A stretch of DNA of 64,000 nt, from NCBI GenBank assembly GCA_050313895.1, contig JBNPMI010000001.1, one strand, 5' to 3'. The notes below the pieces were generated by a model. It saw only the letters and a program-made list of their open reading frames with translations, did not search any database and was not told where the DNA came from. The position numbers and the translations under genes were made by a program. This stretch comes from JALFST01 sp022779285 (GTDB taxonomy: Bacteria > Bacillota > Clostridia > Tissierellales > Peptoniphilaceae). How positions within the stretch are numbered: the first letter of the stretch is position 1; every line of letters begins with the position of its first letter. Positions 25,924 through 36,466 of the stretch are shown in pieces.

Positions 25924-26322
25924 TCACACTCTTCTTCTCTTCGGCGGTCTGCATCCGTTATGAGGAATCGGCGTTACATCCTTGATCAGAGTAACATTCA
26001 AACCGATTGTTTCCAGAGCGCGAATTGCGGACTCGCGTCCTGAGCCGGGTCCCTTGACATAAACCTCAACGGTCTTCAATCCCTGATCCATAGCCTTCTT
26101 GCCGGCCTCCTCAGCACACTGCTGTGCAGCATAAGGAGTGGATTTTCTGGAGCCGCGGAATCCGAGCTGTCCGGAGGATGCCCATGCAAGAACATTGCCG
26201 TTCAGATCCGACAGTGTAACGATGGTGTTGTTGAATGTAGAGACGATATGTGCCTGTCCATTGGTCACATTCTTTTTGACTCTTTTTTTGCCGCCACGGC
26301 GTGTCACTTTTTTCTGTGCCAT
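25924..26322 (-). CDS. rpsK: 30S ribosomal protein S11
   Basis: A 132-residue platform protein near the E site that contacts mRNA and helper protein S7. The conserved C-terminus [18 protein letters not shown] is intact. It lies 11 nt after rpsM and 12 nt before rpsD, within the alpha operon. Confidence 0.97.
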   Translation of the reverse strand: MAQKKVTRRGGKKRVKKNVTNGQAHIVSTFNNTIVTLSDLNGNVLAWASSGQLGFRGSRKSTPYAAQQCAEEAGKKAMDQGLKTVEVYVKGPGSGRESAIRALETIGLNVTLIKDVTPIPHNGCRPPKRRRV

Positions 26323-26333
26323 TCGAGCCTCCC

Positions 26334-26678
26334 TTATCTCTTCTTACCCTTGCGCGTGCGCGCATTGTTCTTCGTATTCTGTCCACGGACCGGGAGATTT
26401 CTTCTATGGCGAATTCCGCGGTAGCTGTTGATTTCACGAAGTCTCTTGATATTCAGCGCAACGTCTCGGCGTAAATCGCCCTCTACATGATAAAGAGCGA
26501 TCTGTTCACGAATGCGCTGAACTTCATCTTCCGTCAGATCGCGAACGCGGGTATCCGGGTTCACCTCTGCATTCTTTAAAATTTCATTGGAGCGTGTGCG
26601 GCCGATTCCGAAGATATAAGTTAAGCCGATTTCAACACGCTTCTCTTTGGGGATATCAATCCCTGCAATTCTAGCCAA
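26334..26678 (-). CDS. rpsM: 30S ribosomal protein S13
   Basis: A 114-residue head protein that forms inter-subunit bridges B1a/B1b and touches P-site tRNA with its basic tail ([17 protein letters not shown]). It starts [15 protein letters not shown], the standard beginning. It lies 20 nt after rpmJ. Confidence 0.97.
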   Translation of the reverse strand: MARIAGIDIPKEKRVEIGLTYIFGIGRTRSNEILKNAEVNPDTRVRDLTEDEVQRIREQIALYHVEGDLRRDVALNIKRLREINSYRGIRHRRNLPVRGQNTKNNARTRKGKKR

Positions 26679-26698
26679 AGTTGTTCACCTCCCTCGGA

Positions 26699-26812
26699 TT
26701 AGCCCTGACGCTGCTTATGTTTTGGATTTTCGCAGATCACCATCACGCGTCCTTTGCGACGGATCACCTTGCACTTATCACACATCTTTTTCACAGATGG
26801 TCTGACTTTCAT
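26699..26812 (-). CDS. rpmJ: 50S ribosomal protein L36
   Basis: A 37-residue zinc-binding ribosomal protein with the CxxC...C...H pattern (CDKC near residue 11, C27 and H32). Its translation starts [19 protein letters not shown] and ends KHKQRQG. It lies 9 nt after infA, which is the standard order. Confidence 0.96.
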   Translation of the reverse strand: MKVRPSVKKMCDKCKVIRRKGRVMVICENPKHKQRQG

Positions 26813-26821
26813 CGTTTCCTC

Positions 26822-27040
26822 CTATTTTTTTCTCCATGTGATACGACCCTTTGTCAAATCATAGGGCGATAACTCCACGGTGACGCGATCTCCTTCAAGG
26901 ATTCGAATATAGTTCATCCTCAGCTTTCCGGAAATATGAGCCATAATATCATGGCCATTATCCAGACGGACGATGAAATTTGTATTCGGGAGTCGTTCCT
27001 TGATCACGCCTTCCACTTCAATTACATCTTTTGATGACAC
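26822..27040 (-). CDS. infA: Translation initiation factor IF-1
   Basis: A 72-residue OB-fold protein that occupies the A site of the 30S subunit during initiation. The sequence [21 protein letters not shown] is typical. The start is GTG at 27040 behind GAGGAGG. It overlaps the end of the KOW-domain gene by 19 nt, so the two are coupled. Confidence 0.97.
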   Translation of the reverse strand: MSSKDVIEVEGVIKERLPNTNFIVRLDNGHDIMAHISGKLRMNYIRILEGDRVTVELSPYDLTKGRITWRKK

Positions 27041-27345
27041 TTGCTATCCTCCTCTGTCGCCAGGAAAGGCAACAATATCTGTCGAATTCGGGCATCATGA
27101 AAATCCCGATCCTTCTTCATCGTCTCAAACCCGGGAACTATATAACGATACTTTTGAACATGGATGACTCTTTTTTTCTTAGGATGTGCAAGTGTTCGGT
27201 GTTTTCCGTCTACTACCCTCACATGCTTTGCATCCGGAATGTCCAGCACCAGAAAAACATTCCCCCGGTCATGACCTGCAAGAGAACGTACTATCTGGCC
27301 GGGAACCGGCATACATGCTCGATCCTCATTTCTTTCCTGCGTCAT
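27022..27345 (-). CDS. KOW-domain RNA-binding protein (L14e-like)
   Basis: A 107-residue basic protein found between adk/map and infA in many Firmicutes. The KOW/SH3-like part ([21 protein letters not shown]) is at about residues 16-36, and the [13 protein letters not shown] stretch follows. Its function is not established; RNA or ribosome binding is inferred from the domain. It overlaps adk by 4 nt (ATGA) and infA by 19 nt. The methionine aminopeptidase gene that normally sits just before it is missing. Confidence 0.85.
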   Translation of the reverse strand: MTQERNEDRACMPVPGQIVRSLAGHDRGNVFLVLDIPDAKHVRVVDGKHRTLAHPKKKRVIHVQKYRYIVPGFETMKKDRDFHDARIRQILLPFLATEEDSKCHQKM

Positions 27346-27992
27346 AGTACCCCGTTCAACTCACTTTGAATCGATGTAAATACGTCATCCACAGCCTGGT
27401 CGCCGTTGATATGAAGCAGAATTCCCTGCTTTTCGTAATATTCAACCAATGGTGCTGTTTGAGATTCATAGACTTTGATTCGCGTGCAAACCGCCTCTTT
27501 TTTATCATCCTCACGCTGAACAAGCTTCTGTCCGCAGATGTCACATATGCCGTCTACTTTTGGCGGCTTCGTCGCCACATGGAAGGAAGCGCCGCAATTG
27601 AGACAGGTTCTTCTTCCGCTGATCCGATCCACCAAAATGGATGACGGAACCTCAATGGAAATGACGGCATCAAGCTTCAGTCCACGCTCCTTGAGGCCCT
27701 GATCGAGAGCCTCCGCCTGTGGAATCGTTCTGGGAAAGCCGTCCAACAGGAAGCCGTTCTTGCAATCCTCCTGATCCATTCGATCCCAAGCCATTGCGAT
27801 CGTGATTTCATCGGGAACCAAACGGCCAACGTTCATATACTCTTGAGCTTTCCGCCCTAACGGAGTTCCGTTTTTCATATTTGCGCGAAAAATATCTCCT
27901 GTTGAAATATAAGCCATCGCGTACTCTGTCTTCAACATCTGGGCCTGCGTGCCTTTGCCGGCTCCCGGCGGTCCCAATAATACGACTCTCAT
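27342..27992 (-). CDS. adk: Adenylate kinase, zinc-type LID
   Basis: A 216-residue enzyme that interconverts ATP, ADP and AMP. The P-loop is GPPGAGKGTQ (residues 7-16), and the LID carries four Cys at 130, 133, 150 and 153 (CLNC...CDIC) that bind a structural zinc as in Gram-positive enzymes. It lies 19 nt after secY and overlaps the KOW gene. Confidence 0.97.
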   Translation of the reverse strand: MRVVLLGPPGAGKGTQAQMLKTEYAMAYISTGDIFRANMKNGTPLGRKAQEYMNVGRLVPDEITIAMAWDRMDQEDCKNGFLLDGFPRTIPQAEALDQGLKERGLKLDAVISIEVPSSILVDRISGRRTCLNCGASFHVATKPPKVDGICDICGQKLVQREDDKKEAVCTRIKVYESQTAPLVEYYEKQGILLHINGDQAVDDVFTSIQSELNGVL

Positions 27993-28011
27993 AACAACCC
28001 CTTTCCGCTGC

Positions 28012-29289
28012 TTAGCGATTTAAGAATCCTTTATAGTGACGCATTTGCAGGTGCGCCTCGAGACTCCGTACCAGCTCCAGCACAACACCCACCACAATGA
28101 TGATGGACGTTCCGCCGAATCCGAGATTGACTCCAAAGAGGCGTGATACCAATTGCGGAATAATGGACAGTATCGCAAGTACAATCGCGCCGATTAAAGT
28201 GATCCGGTTCACAATCTTCTGGAGATAGTCCGTCGTCGGCTTTCCGGGACGAATTCCCGGGATAAAGCCACCCTGCTGCTGCAGGTTACGAGAATACTCG
28301 TACGTATTGAATTGGATTGAGTTGTAGAAGTAGGCGAAAAAGATGATGAGAACAACCTGAAGCGCATTTTGCACCAGGAAGCCGAACCATCCGTTAACCG
28401 TCAAATACTTCGCCACAAAGCTCTGCACTCCGCCGCCCAAAATCAATGCGATTGTTTGCGGCAGGGTCAGAAGCGCCGATGCGAAAATGATAGGAAGCAC
28501 TCCCGCCATGTTGACCTTGATGGGAATATGAGTAGCCTGGCCACCATACATCTTACGACCTACCACACGCTTCGCATACTGAACAGGTATCTTGCGTTCC
28601 CCTTCGTTGAGAAGAACGACGATTACCGTAATTGCAATCGTGATCAATATAATGAGAGCGAACAGGAACGGATTCATGTTTCCGGCAATCACATTCTGAA
28701 GCATGAATGCGACGCGTCCCGGCATATTGGCAACAATACCGACAAAGATGATGAATGAGACACCGTTTCCGACACCCTTATCCGTGATCAGATCACCGAT
28801 CCATACCACAAAGCTGGCACCTGCGACCATGACGAGTACCGCGATCAGCTTGTGTATCCAGCCGCCGTTGGCAAATGCTCGTCCGAAAATACCTTGTACA
28901 AATGCGAATGCCTGTAGAACCGCCAGTACGACTCCGAGAATCTTTGTGATATATTGAATTTTCTTTTGACCATCCTCGCCTTCTTTGGAAAGCTCCTCCA
29001 AAGACGGGATTGCAAAGGTGAGCAGCTGAATAACGATCGAGGAAGTGATGTAAGGTCCGACACCGAGAGCAAAAACGCTAAGGTTGGCCAAACCGCCACC
29101 ACTGATCATATTGAGGATCCCAAGCAAGCTTCCCTCGGCTTGTCCGTAGATCTGCTTGATCAACTCGAGATTTGCAAAAGGAATGGGAAGTGCATTGCCC
29201 ATACGGAGGATGACCAGCATCAAAATGGTGAAGATCATACGACGTCTGGTATCCTGCACATTCCACGCGTTTTTGATCGTGCTCAGCAT
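28012..29289 (-). CDS. secY: Preprotein translocase subunit SecY
   Basis: A 425-residue channel subunit with ten membrane segments. The conserved N-terminal LPIPFANLE region, plug region (GGGLANLSVFALGVGPYI) and loop RNLQQQGGFIPGIRPGKPT are present. It overlaps the stop of rplO by one base (TAATG). SecE is encoded at 5442. Confidence 0.97.
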   Translation of the reverse strand: MLSTIKNAWNVQDTRRRMIFTILMLVILRMGNALPIPFANLELIKQIYGQAEGSLLGILNMISGGGLANLSVFALGVGPYITSSIVIQLLTFAIPSLEELSKEGEDGQKKIQYITKILGVVLAVLQAFAFVQGIFGRAFANGGWIHKLIAVLVMVAGASFVVWIGDLITDKGVGNGVSFIIFVGIVANMPGRVAFMLQNVIAGNMNPFLFALIILITIAITVIVVLLNEGERKIPVQYAKRVVGRKMYGGQATHIPIKVNMAGVLPIIFASALLTLPQTIALILGGGVQSFVAKYLTVNGWFGFLVQNALQVVLIIFFAYFYNSIQFNTYEYSRNLQQQGGFIPGIRPGKPTTDYLQKIVNRITLIGAIVLAILSIIPQLVSRLFGVNLGFGGTSIIIVVGVVLELVRSLEAHLQMRHYKGFLNR

Positions 29290-29738
29290 TAGATCACCTC
29301 AGTCTTTCCTCCGGCGGCTCGAATTTTTTCTTCAGCAGACTTTGAAAACTTTGCCGCCTGGACCGTCAATTTCTTTTCGAGGTCGCCATCGCCGAGAACT
29401 TTCAAGCCTTCTGTGAGTTCACTTTGATGAATGAGTCCCTGCTGAACAAGGAACTCGGCATTGACGACGGTATCGTCATCAAACCGATTCAGATCCGCAA
29501 CATTGATCGTTGCATAAATCTTTGAAAAATTATTGTGAAATCCGCGCTTCGGAAGGGCTCGGAACAGCGGAAGCTGACCACCCTCAAAACCGGGGCGTAC
29601 ACCGCCGCCGGCACGGGAGTTCTGACCGTCGCGACCACGTCCGGCAAATTTACCCCAACCGGAGGAATGACCACGGCCTACGCGCTTACGCTCTTTGGAA
29701 GCTCCGCCGATGGCGGGTTTGAGTTCATGTAATTTCAT
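29289..29738 (-). CDS. rplO: 50S ribosomal protein L15
   Basis: A 149-residue late-assembly protein of the 50S subunit. The N-terminal Gly/Arg-rich extension ([20 protein letters not shown]) threads into rRNA. It lies 11 nt after rpmD, in the spc operon order rpsE-rpmD-rplO-secY. Confidence 0.97.
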   Translation of the reverse strand: MKLHELKPAIGGASKERKRVGRGHSSGWGKFAGRGRDGQNSRAGGGVRPGFEGGQLPLFRALPKRGFHNNFSKIYATINVADLNRFDDDTVVNAEFLVQQGLIHQSELTEGLKVLGDGDLEKKLTVQAAKFSKSAEEKIRAAGGKTEVI

Positions 29739-29749
29739 GCGCGGCCTCC

Positions 29750-29932
29750 TTACTTGCTTTCCTGAACATCCAACATAAAGTCGATCTTATGGATGCTTCC
29801 ACGAATCGACGGATTGTCGTCATGCTCAACAGTTTGGCCGACCTTCGTCAGGCCAAGACCCTTTGCCGTAGCAATCTGCTTATCTGTACGACCGATAAAG
29901 CTCTTCTTTAATGTAATCAACAATTTAGCCAT
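29750..29932 (-). CDS. rpmD: 50S ribosomal protein L30
   Basis: A 60-residue protein of usual length with the motif [19 protein letters not shown]. It lies 8 nt after rpsE and 11 nt before rplO. Confidence 0.96.
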   Translation of the reverse strand: MAKLLITLKKSFIGRTDKQIATAKGLGLTKVGQTVEHDDNPSIRGSIHKIDFMLDVQESK

Positions 29933-29940
29933 GACTCCTC

Positions 29941-30444
29941 CTATTTCAGAATCTCGTCAACGCTCTTGCCTCGAAGATGGGCAACCTGCTCGACGGTTTT
30001 CATGTTCAGAAGGCCTTTCATCGTAGCATTGACAATGCTGCGTGCATTGGAAGAACCCAATGATTTCGCACGAACATCGGTGATTCCCGCCAATTCGCAT
30101 ACGGCACGAACGGGACCGCCTGCGATGATTCCGGTACCCTCACGAGCCGGCATGAGCAACACGCTTCCCGCGCCTGCCTGACCAAGGGTCTGATGAGGAA
30201 TCGTTGTTCCTACGAGAGGTACATTGACAAGATGCTTCTTTGCATCTTCGGTTCCCTTGCGGATGGCTTCCGGCACTTCCAGGGACTTTCCTGTGCCGAT
30301 ACCGACACGCCCCTTGCGGTCTCCTACGACTACCAGTGCGGAGAAGCGAGCGGTACGACCACCCTTCGCCGTCTTGGAGACGCGATTGATATAGACGACT
30401 TTTTCTTCAAGCTCTTGCTTGTTGTCTTCTTTAAACATTTTCAC
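29941..30444 (-). CDS. rpsE: 30S ribosomal protein S5
   Basis: A 167-residue protein that lines the mRNA entrance and affects decoding accuracy. The N-terminal double-stranded-RNA-binding fold ([20 protein letters not shown]) and the C-terminal [16 protein letters not shown] are intact. It follows rplR by 10 nt. Confidence 0.97.
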   Translation of the reverse strand: MKMFKEDNKQELEEKVVYINRVSKTAKGGRTARFSALVVVGDRKGRVGIGTGKSLEVPEAIRKGTEDAKKHLVNVPLVGTTIPHQTLGQAGAGSVLLMPAREGTGIIAGGPVRAVCELAGITDVRAKSLGSSNARSIVNATMKGLLNMKTVEQVAHLRGKSVDEILK

Positions 30445-30454
30445 TCCTCTCCAA

Positions 30455-30811
30455 TTACAGCTTCAGGCCCGCTTCACGGGCTCCCTCTGCTACCGCCTGA
30501 ACCTTACCATGATAAATATATCCGGCACGGTCGAATACGACCGATTCGATTCCTTTTTCCTGAGCACGAGCCGCAATCAGCTTTCCTACAGCCTTTGCCG
30601 ATGCCACATTGGATCCTTTTTCCGTGATTTCCTTATCCAGGGTGGATGCGGACACCAGTGTCACCTGATTCACATCGTCAATGATCTGTGCATACATATT
30701 CATATTGCTGCGAAATACGCTGAGGCGCGGTCTTTCAGGAGTGCCGGCCACTTTTTTGCGAACGCGCGCATGACGTGCAATACGGTTCGCTTTTTTATTA
30801 AACTGAGCCAT
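30455..30811 (-). CDS. rplR: 50S ribosomal protein L18
   Basis: A 118-residue 5S rRNA-binding protein with the conserved [20 protein letters not shown] and [20 protein letters not shown] segments. It lies 12 nt after rplF. L5, the other 5S partner, is in the same operon. Confidence 0.97.
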   Translation of the reverse strand: MAQFNKKANRIARHARVRKKVAGTPERPRLSVFRSNMNMYAQIIDDVNQVTLVSASTLDKEITEKGSNVASAKAVGKLIAARAQEKGIESVVFDRAGYIYHGKVQAVAEGAREAGLKL

Positions 30812-30823
30812 TTATGCGCCTCC

Positions 30824-31363
30824 TTACTTTCCTGTTTTACCTTCTTTGCGACGGATATGCTCTCCCTCGTAGTGAATTCCTTTGCCCTTATACGGCTCAG
30901 GAAGTCTCCATTTACGAATGTTTGCCGCAAAGTTTCCGACCGCCTGCTTGTCAATTCCCTTGACAATGATAGTGCGCTCGTCCGGAACCTCGGTTTCGCA
31001 TCCATCAGCGTCCGGAATGGTTACCGGATGGGAATAACCAAGGTTCATGACAAGGTTCTTTCCCTGCTTCTGAGCACGATATCCGGTTCCATCAATCTTC
31101 ATAAGCTTGGAATATCCGTTTGTTACACCTTCGACCATATTGGCAATCAAGGTGCGATAGAGTCCGTGAAGCGCCTTGCTCTTGTTCTCGTCATCAGGAC
31201 GCGCGACGTGGAGAACGCCGTCTTCCACGGAAACCGTGAAGCTTGGATCAATCTGTTCGCAGAGATCTCCCTTCGGTCCCTTTACGGATACCTTATTTGT
31301 AGCATCAATTGTTACTTCCACCTTTTCAGGAAGAACAACCGGTTTTAAGCCAATTCTTGACAT
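30824..31363 (-). CDS. rplF: 50S ribosomal protein L6
   Basis: A 179-residue protein near the sarcin-ricin loop. Translation begins MSRIGLKPVVLPEKV at ATG 31363, selected because GAAGGAGG precedes it; an upstream in-frame start 16 codons earlier overlaps the end of rpsH. The C-terminal motif PEPYKGKGIHYEGEHIRRKE is intact. Confidence 0.97.
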   Translation of the reverse strand: MSRIGLKPVVLPEKVEVTIDATNKVSVKGPKGDLCEQIDPSFTVSVEDGVLHVARPDDENKSKALHGLYRTLIANMVEGVTNGYSKLMKIDGTGYRAQKQGKNLVMNLGYSHPVTIPDADGCETEVPDERTIIVKGIDKQAVGNFAANIRKWRLPEPYKGKGIHYEGEHIRRKEGKTGK

Positions 31364-31379
31364 GTTATCCTCCTTCGGC

Positions 31380-31772
31380 TTACCAAACGTAGCAAATGAC
31401 TTCGCCGCCAACGCCTTCTTTGCGCGCCTGTTTGTCAGTCATTACGCCGTGTGAGGTGGAAAGAATTGCGATTCCGAGACCGTTGAGAACCGAGGGAACC
31501 TCATGCGCATGTACATACACGCGGCGTCCCGGCTTGGAAATCCGCTTGATTCCCGAGATAGAACGCTGATCATCGACATACTTGAGGTCGATGGTAATCA
31601 TTCCCTGCTTGTTATCCTCGATCACATTGAAACCTTTGATATAACCTTCATCCAAAAGAATTTGAGCGAGGTTTTTCTTCATATTCGAGGCAGGAACCTC
31701 CACCGATTCATGCTTCTTCATATTCCCGTTGCGGATGCGTGTGAGCATATCCGCGATCGGATCAGTCATCAT
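31380..31772 (-). CDS. rpsH: 30S ribosomal protein S8
   Basis: A 130-residue primary 16S rRNA-binding protein, [16 protein letters not shown] at the start and [20 protein letters not shown] at the end. Two adjacent ATG codons (31772 and 31769) both suit the GGAGG site; the first has the better spacing. Confidence 0.97.
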   Translation of the reverse strand: MMTDPIADMLTRIRNGNMKKHESVEVPASNMKKNLAQILLDEGYIKGFNVIEDNKQGMITIDLKYVDDQRSISGIKRISKPGRRVYVHAHEVPSVLNGLGIAILSTSHGVMTDKQARKEGVGGEVICYVW

Positions 31773-31790
31773 AGCTTACCTCCTCTCAAA

Positions 31791-31976
31791 TTACCAGCTC
31801 GCCTTTTTGACGCCCGGAATTTCTCCGCGGTACGCCAGCTCGCGGAAGCAGATACGGCATACGCCATATTTCTTCAAAACGGCATGGGGACGCCCGCAAA
31901 TGCTGCAACGACTATAAGCGCGAGTGGAGAACTTCGGTTGTCTCTTCTGCTTTGCAATCATAGATTTCTTAGCCAT
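31791..31976 (-). CDS. rpsZ: 30S ribosomal protein S14, zinc type
   Basis: A 61-residue short S14 with the zinc ribbon CSIC...CRIC at about residues 24-43, the form universal in Gram-positives; a longer zinc-free paralogue is often used under zinc shortage but is not in this window. The start ATG 31976 ([16 protein letters not shown]) is chosen over an upstream in-frame start that overlaps rplE. Confidence 0.96.
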   Translation of the reverse strand: MAKKSMIAKQKRQPKFSTRAYSRCSICGRPHAVLKKYGVCRICFRELAYRGEIPGVKKASW

Positions 31977-31986
31977 GCACTCCCCC

Positions 31987-32532
31987 TTATCTCTTAGCAA
32001 AAGGCATGCCAAGATATGTGAGGAATGCCTTTGCCTCTTCATCCGTCTTTGCGGACGTTACAATAATAATGTCCATACCGTGAATTTCATCTACATCATC
32101 ATAGTTGATTTCCGGAAAAATCAGCTGTTCCTTGATTCCGAGAGCATAGTTTCCGCGCCCGTCAAAGGATGTGTCCGAGATTCCACGGAAGTCACGAACG
32201 CGCGGAAGTGCAACGTTGATGAGCTTGTCCAGGAAATCATACATCTTCTTGCGGCGAAGAGTTACCTTGGTCGCAATCGCCTGACCTTCACGAAGCTTGA
32301 AGTTGGCTACAGAACGCTTCGCCTTGATTACCACAGGCTTTTGTCCGCTGATCTGCGTCAACTCGCGAACAGCGCTTTCAAGAAGCTTCGGATTGTCCTT
32401 GGCTTCGCCGATTGCGATGTTGATAACGATCTTCTCCAGCTTCGGAACCTGCATTACGTTGTCGTAATGAAAGTCCTTCATCAGAGCAGGCACAATTTCA
32501 TTTTTATATTGAACATATAATCTTTCTTCCAC
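31987..32532 (-). CDS. rplE: 50S ribosomal protein L5
   Basis: A 181-residue 5S rRNA-binding protein of the central protuberance, forming bridge B1b with S13. The segments [18 protein letters not shown] and [19 protein letters not shown] ([20 protein letters not shown]) are intact. It lies 11 nt after rplX. Confidence 0.97.
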   Translation of the reverse strand: MEERLYVQYKNEIVPALMKDFHYDNVMQVPKLEKIVINIAIGEAKDNPKLLESAVRELTQISGQKPVVIKAKRSVANFKLREGQAIATKVTLRRKKMYDFLDKLINVALPRVRDFRGISDTSFDGRGNYALGIKEQLIFPEINYDDVDEIHGMDIIIVTSAKTDEEAKAFLTYLGMPFAKR

Positions 32533-32543
32533 TATGTGCCCCC

Positions 32544-32855
32544 TTACTTATCAAACTTCGTGTCGCTCTTGACGGAAACGCGAACCTTCTTATCGCCGCT
32601 GATTTCCTTCTTCGTACGAACACCGCGCTTGACTGCTTCATCATAAAGAAGAACATTCGATGCATGAATCGAACCCTCTGCCTTAATCAATCCGCCTGGC
32701 TGATTCATGCCCTGCGGCTTGCGATGCTTTGTTTGAATATTGACATCGCGGACGATTACGCGGTTTTCTTTCGGGAATACGCGAAGAACCTCGCCGACCA
32801 TGCCCTTATCCTTGCCCGCAATCACTTGAACTTTATCACCGGTTTTTACGTGCAT
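32544..32855 (-). CDS. rplX: 50S ribosomal protein L24
   Basis: A 103-residue assembly-initiating 50S protein with an N-terminal KOW motif ([20 protein letters not shown]). It lies 10 nt after rplN. Confidence 0.97.
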   Translation of the reverse strand: MHVKTGDKVQVIAGKDKGMVGEVLRVFPKENRVIVRDVNIQTKHRKPQGMNQPGGLIKAEGSIHASNVLLYDEAVKRGVRTKKEISGDKKVRVSVKSDTKFDK

Positions 32856-32865
32856 AAAACCCTCC

Positions 32866-33234
32866 TTAAAGTACTTCCGGAGCCAGCGAAATGATCTTCA
32901 TATAACCATTTGCGCGAAGCTCTCTGGTAACCGGCCCGAAGATACGGGTGCCTACAGGGTTTTTGTCATCTTTAATAATGACTGCAGCATTATCATCGAA
33001 GGAGATATGGCTTCCGTCTTCACGAGAAATGCCATCTCTTGTACGAACGACAACAGCGGTTACTACATCACCTTTTTTAACGGTGCCGCCCGGTGTCGCA
33101 TTCTTGACTGCACAGCGAATGGTATCGCCGATACGTGCATATTTGCGGCCCGTGCCACCGATTACATGAATGACCAAGAGCTCCTTTGCACCGGAGTTAT
33201 CAGCCACCTTCAATCTGCTTTCTGTCTGTAACAT
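32866..33234 (-). CDS. rplN: 50S ribosomal protein L14
   Basis: A 122-residue protein at the subunit interface, also the docking site of RsfS in the family. It starts [19 protein letters not shown] and ends in EVL, both standard. It lies 17 nt after rpsQ. Confidence 0.97.
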   Translation of the reverse strand: MLQTESRLKVADNSGAKELLVIHVIGGTGRKYARIGDTIRCAVKNATPGGTVKKGDVVTAVVVRTRDGISREDGSHISFDDNAAVIIKDDKNPVGTRIFGPVTRELRANGYMKIISLAPEVL

Positions 33235-33251
33235 TGCAATCCTCCTCCCGA

Positions 33252-33509
33252 CTACTTCGCTGCTTCGAGGATCTCAACGAGACGATATCTCTTCTGCTTG
33301 GAAAGCGGTCTCGTTTCCATGATAGACACACGATCTCCAACCTTTGCCTGGTTGTTCTCATCATGAGCCTTCAGACGCATCGTACGCTTGACCATCTTTT
33401 CATAGAGAGGATGCTTCACACGAGTCGCAACCTCAACGACGATTGTTTTGTCCATCTTGTCGGAAACGACAATACCGATTGCCGTTCTGCGCTTTGTTGC
33501 TCTTTCCAT
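33252..33509 (-). CDS. rpsQ: 30S ribosomal protein S17
   Basis: An 85-residue OB-fold 16S rRNA-binding protein with [16 protein letters not shown] and [20 protein letters not shown]. It is 3 nt after rpmC. Confidence 0.97.
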   Translation of the reverse strand: MERATKRRTAIGIVVSDKMDKTIVVEVATRVKHPLYEKMVKRTMRLKAHDENNQAKVGDRVSIMETRPLSKQKRYRLVEILEAAK

Positions 33510-33512
33510 CGG

Positions 33513-33719
33513 TTAAGCCTCCTTTCTTTCCTTCAATTCGCGCTCGCGAATCACTGTCTTGACGCGCGCAATATCTCTTTTTACAGCTCCGATGGCATTC
33601 GGATTTTCAAGCTGCCCTGTTGCATTCTGAAAGCGAAGATTAAACAATTCCTGCTTCAGATCCATCAATTTCTTGCCGAGATCCTGGTCGGAGAGATTAC
33701 GAATTTCCGTAGCTTTCAT
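33513..33719 (-). CDS. rpmC: 50S ribosomal protein L29
   Basis: A 68-residue helical-hairpin protein at the tunnel exit, next to L23. The motif [20 protein letters not shown] is typical. Its start codon overlaps the stop of rplP by one base (TAATG). Confidence 0.97.
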   Translation of the reverse strand: MKATEIRNLSDQDLGKKLMDLKQELFNLRFQNATGQLENPNAIGAVKRDIARVKTVIRERELKERKEA

Positions 33720-34150
33720 TATTCTTCACCTTCCTGTCCCGCGGTATCACGCGTAATGAACTTGGTCTTGATCGGGAGCTTTGCTGCCGCAAGACGCATT
33801 GCCTCTTTGGCGGTTTCCTGTGGTACACCGGCCATCTCAAAAAGCACACGACCCGGTTTTACAACAGCTACCCAATATTCAGGAGCACCTTTACCGGAAC
33901 CCATACGAACCTCAGCCGGCTTCTTGGTTACCGGCTTGTCCGGGAAGACTTTAATCCAGATATTACCGCCACGCTTGATATAACGCGTCATCGCACGACG
34001 TGCCGCCTCGATCTGGTTTGCTGTCATCCAGCAAGGCTCCAGAGCCTGCAATCCGTACTCACCGTAAGAAACGGTGTTTCCGCGATGCGCAACGCCCTTC
34101 ATACGTCCGCGATGAACGCGGCGACGTTTTACTCTTTTTGGCATTAACAT
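33719..34150 (-). CDS. rplP: 50S ribosomal protein L16
   Basis: A 143-residue protein at the A site that helps shape the peptidyl transferase centre. It starts [19 protein letters not shown] at ATG 34150, seven bases after GGAGG, which matches the family. The [10 protein letters not shown] motif is intact. Confidence 0.97.
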   Translation of the reverse strand: MLMPKRVKRRRVHRGRMKGVAHRGNTVSYGEYGLQALEPCWMTANQIEAARRAMTRYIKRGGNIWIKVFPDKPVTKKPAEVRMGSGKGAPEYWVAVVKPGRVLFEMAGVPQETAKEAMRLAAAKLPIKTKFITRDTAGQEGEE

Positions 34151-34171
34151 ATCACTACCTCCTACCCCGGC

Positions 34172-34963
34172 TTATTGCTCGTCCCGCTTCGGGCGGTCTG
34201 AACGCTGTGCGCGATGATTGTCGCGGCCGCCTTCACGACCCTGGCGATTCCGATTCTCATTGCCGCGGTTATTACGACGCTGTCCGCGACGCGGCTGACG
34301 CGGCTGACGCTTCGGCATCTCCGCTTCCTTCATTCCCGGAAGAACTTCACCGATGTAGACCCAAACCTTTACGCCGATTGCACCGGAAACCGTGCGAGCC
34401 GTAGCTTCCCCGTAACGGATATCAGCGCGCAATGTCTGCAGAGGAATGGTTCCCTCCGAATAGTGTTCGGTACGGGCAATATCAGCACCGCCGAGACGGC
34501 CTGCACAGGATGTTTTTACACCCTTTGCGCCTGCGCGCATCGTACGCTGAATTGCCTGCTTCATAGCACGACGGAATGTAATACGGTTCTCAAGATCGGC
34601 AGCGATACGCTCAGCCTCAAGCTGTGCATCCACATCCGGATTGAGAATTTCCTCAACATTGATCAATACCGTCTTACCCGTGAGCTTTTCCAGTTTTTTC
34701 TTGAGATCCTCTACGGCTGTGCCGCCCTTGCCGATCACAACACCGGGCTTTGCCGTGTGAATCGTAACGCGAACACGTCCCATAGTGCGCTCAATATGAA
34801 TGTCGGAGATTCCCGCTTCAAAGAGATCGGACTTTACATGCTTGCGAATTTCGTGATCTTCTTTGAGCAGCTCCGCAAAGTTGCTCTTTCCGGCATACCA
34901 GTTGGAATCCCAACCTTTGATGATGCCGACGCGAAGTCCTTTTGGATTTACCTTCTGACCCAT
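34172..34963 (-). CDS. rpsC: 30S ribosomal protein S3 with extended basic tail
   Basis: A 263-residue protein at the mRNA entry site. The KH domain (about 60-110, with [20 protein letters not shown]) and the C-terminal S3 domain are intact. After about residue 215 comes a low-complexity tail rich in Arg, Asn, Gly and Gln, roughly 40 residues longer than the core family. The stop of rplV overlaps its start by one base. Confidence 0.97.
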   Translation of the reverse strand: MGQKVNPKGLRVGIIKGWDSNWYAGKSNFAELLKEDHEIRKHVKSDLFEAGISDIHIERTMGRVRVTIHTAKPGVVIGKGGTAVEDLKKKLEKLTGKTVLINVEEILNPDVDAQLEAERIAADLENRITFRRAMKQAIQRTMRAGAKGVKTSCAGRLGGADIARTEHYSEGTIPLQTLRADIRYGEATARTVSGAIGVKVWVYIGEVLPGMKEAEMPKRQPRQPRRGQRRNNRGNENRNRQGREGGRDNHRAQRSDRPKRDEQ

Positions 34964-35310
34964 TACTGCTCATCCTCCTCTTTTTCACTCACAACAACAC
35001 CGATGTGCGAAGTTCTCTTCAGGATCGGGTATGCGGCCCCTTTCGCCTTCGGATGCCAGCGCTTCATCGTCGGGCCGTCATTTGCCCAAGCCTTTGTCAC
35101 GACAAGACCGGCGCGATCCAGGCCCAGATTGTTCTCAGCGTTTGCAATCGCAGAACGAAGAACGTCCTCAAGAATTTCCGCACCCTTTTTCGGAGTGAAG
35201 TGAAGGATGTTTAGTGCATCTTCCACATTCTTTCCGCGAATCTCTTTGCAGATGAAGTTCACCTTGCGGGGAGAAATGCGAACATATTTTGCTTCAGCTC
35301 TTGCTTCCAT
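34963..35310 (-). CDS. rplV: 50S ribosomal protein L22
   Basis: A 115-residue protein whose beta-hairpin lines the nascent peptide tunnel, a site where macrolide-resistance changes arise in other species. It starts [20 protein letters not shown], with the conserved RISPRK. It lies 9 nt after rpsS. Confidence 0.97.
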   Translation of the reverse strand: MEARAEAKYVRISPRKVNFICKEIRGKNVEDALNILHFTPKKGAEILEDVLRSAIANAENNLGLDRAGLVVTKAWANDGPTMKRWHPKAKGAAYPILKRTSHIGVVVSEKEEDEQ

Positions 35311-35319
35311 TTCATCCTC

Positions 35320-35604
35320 CTACCGTACGCCGGACTGCTTGTCCGACTTTCCGACGTGACCGCGGAAGGTTCTCGTCGGAACAAATTCTCCAAGCTTGTG
35401 TCCAACCATGTCCTCAGTAATATAAATGGGGACATGTTTTCTTCCATCATGAACCGCAATCGTATGTCCGATGAACTGCGGGAAAATGGTCGAACGACGG
35501 GACCATGTCTTGATCACTTGCTTATCATTTTTTTCGTTAAGAGCCTCCACCTTTTTCATCAGGTGGTCATCGACGAAAGGCCCTTTTTTCAAAGATCTGC
35601 CCAT
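35320..35604 (-). CDS. rpsS: 30S ribosomal protein S19
   Basis: A 94-residue head protein that works with S13. It starts [20 protein letters not shown] and contains [19 protein letters not shown], both characteristic. It lies 12 nt after rplB. Confidence 0.97.
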   Translation of the reverse strand: MGRSLKKGPFVDDHLMKKVEALNEKNDKQVIKTWSRRSTIFPQFIGHTIAVHDGRKHVPIYITEDMVGHKLGEFVPTRTFRGHVGKSDKQSGVR

Positions 35605-35616
35605 GCGTTCCTCCTA

Positions 35617-36450
35617 TCAATTCGATGTTCTGCGACGGACAATGAACTTGTTCGACAATTTCTTCTTGGCTCTGGTCTTCACACCGCGAGACTTCTTGCC
35701 CCATGGAGTCATCGGCTGAGGACGACCCACCGGCGCACGTCCCTCACCACCGCCATGCGGATGGTCTACAGGGTTCATCGCGGAGCCGCGCACATGCGGC
35801 TTTTTGCCAAGATAGCGCATCTTTCCGGCTTTTCCTAAGCGAACAAGGTTATGATCAGTATTTCCTACCTGACCGATGGTTGCCTTGCAGTCCAGCGGAA
35901 TGAGGCGGTACTCACCGCTCGGCAAACGAAGCTGTGCATATTTGCCTTCCTTTGCCATGAGCTGTGCCTCGGCACCTGCGGTACGAACAAGCTGTGCGCC
36001 CTTTCCCGGCTTCAACTCGACATTGTGAATCATAGTACCGACAGGAATGGATTTGAGCGGCAATGCATTACCCACTGTAATATCCACATTTTCTCCGGAA
36101 ATAATGGTCATGCCGACCTTAAGTCCTTTTGGAGCGACAATATAGCGCTTCTCCCCATCTGCATAAACGAGAAGCGCGATGTTTGCGGTACGGTTCGGAT
36201 CATATTCGATCGTGGAAACGCGAGCAGGAATATTGTCCTTATTGCGCTTGAAATCGATGATACGATAACGTCTCTTAACACCGCCGCCACGGAAACGAAG
36301 CGTAATATGACCATGGTTGTTGCGTCCGCCTGTATGGCTCAGACTGGTTGTGAGAGACTTCTCCGGTTTGGTTGCCGTGATTTCTTCGAATGTCGAAACA
36401 CGCATCACACGGCGGCCGGCGGAGGTTGGTTTATATCTGCGAATACCCAT
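35617..36450 (-). CDS. rplB: 50S ribosomal protein L2
   Basis: A 277-residue protein needed for subunit association and peptidyl transfer. The conserved C-terminal loop with the functionally important His is visible as [18 protein letters not shown]. It lies 16 nt after rplW. Confidence 0.97.
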   Translation of the reverse strand: MGIRRYKPTSAGRRVMRVSTFEEITATKPEKSLTTSLSHTGGRNNHGHITLRFRGGGVKRRYRIIDFKRNKDNIPARVSTIEYDPNRTANIALLVYADGEKRYIVAPKGLKVGMTIISGENVDITVGNALPLKSIPVGTMIHNVELKPGKGAQLVRTAGAEAQLMAKEGKYAQLRLPSGEYRLIPLDCKATIGQVGNTDHNLVRLGKAGKMRYLGKKPHVRGSAMNPVDHPHGGGEGRAPVGRPQPMTPWGKKSRGVKTRAKKKLSNKFIVRRRTSN

Positions 36451-36466
36451 TGTGTCCTCCCTTCAC

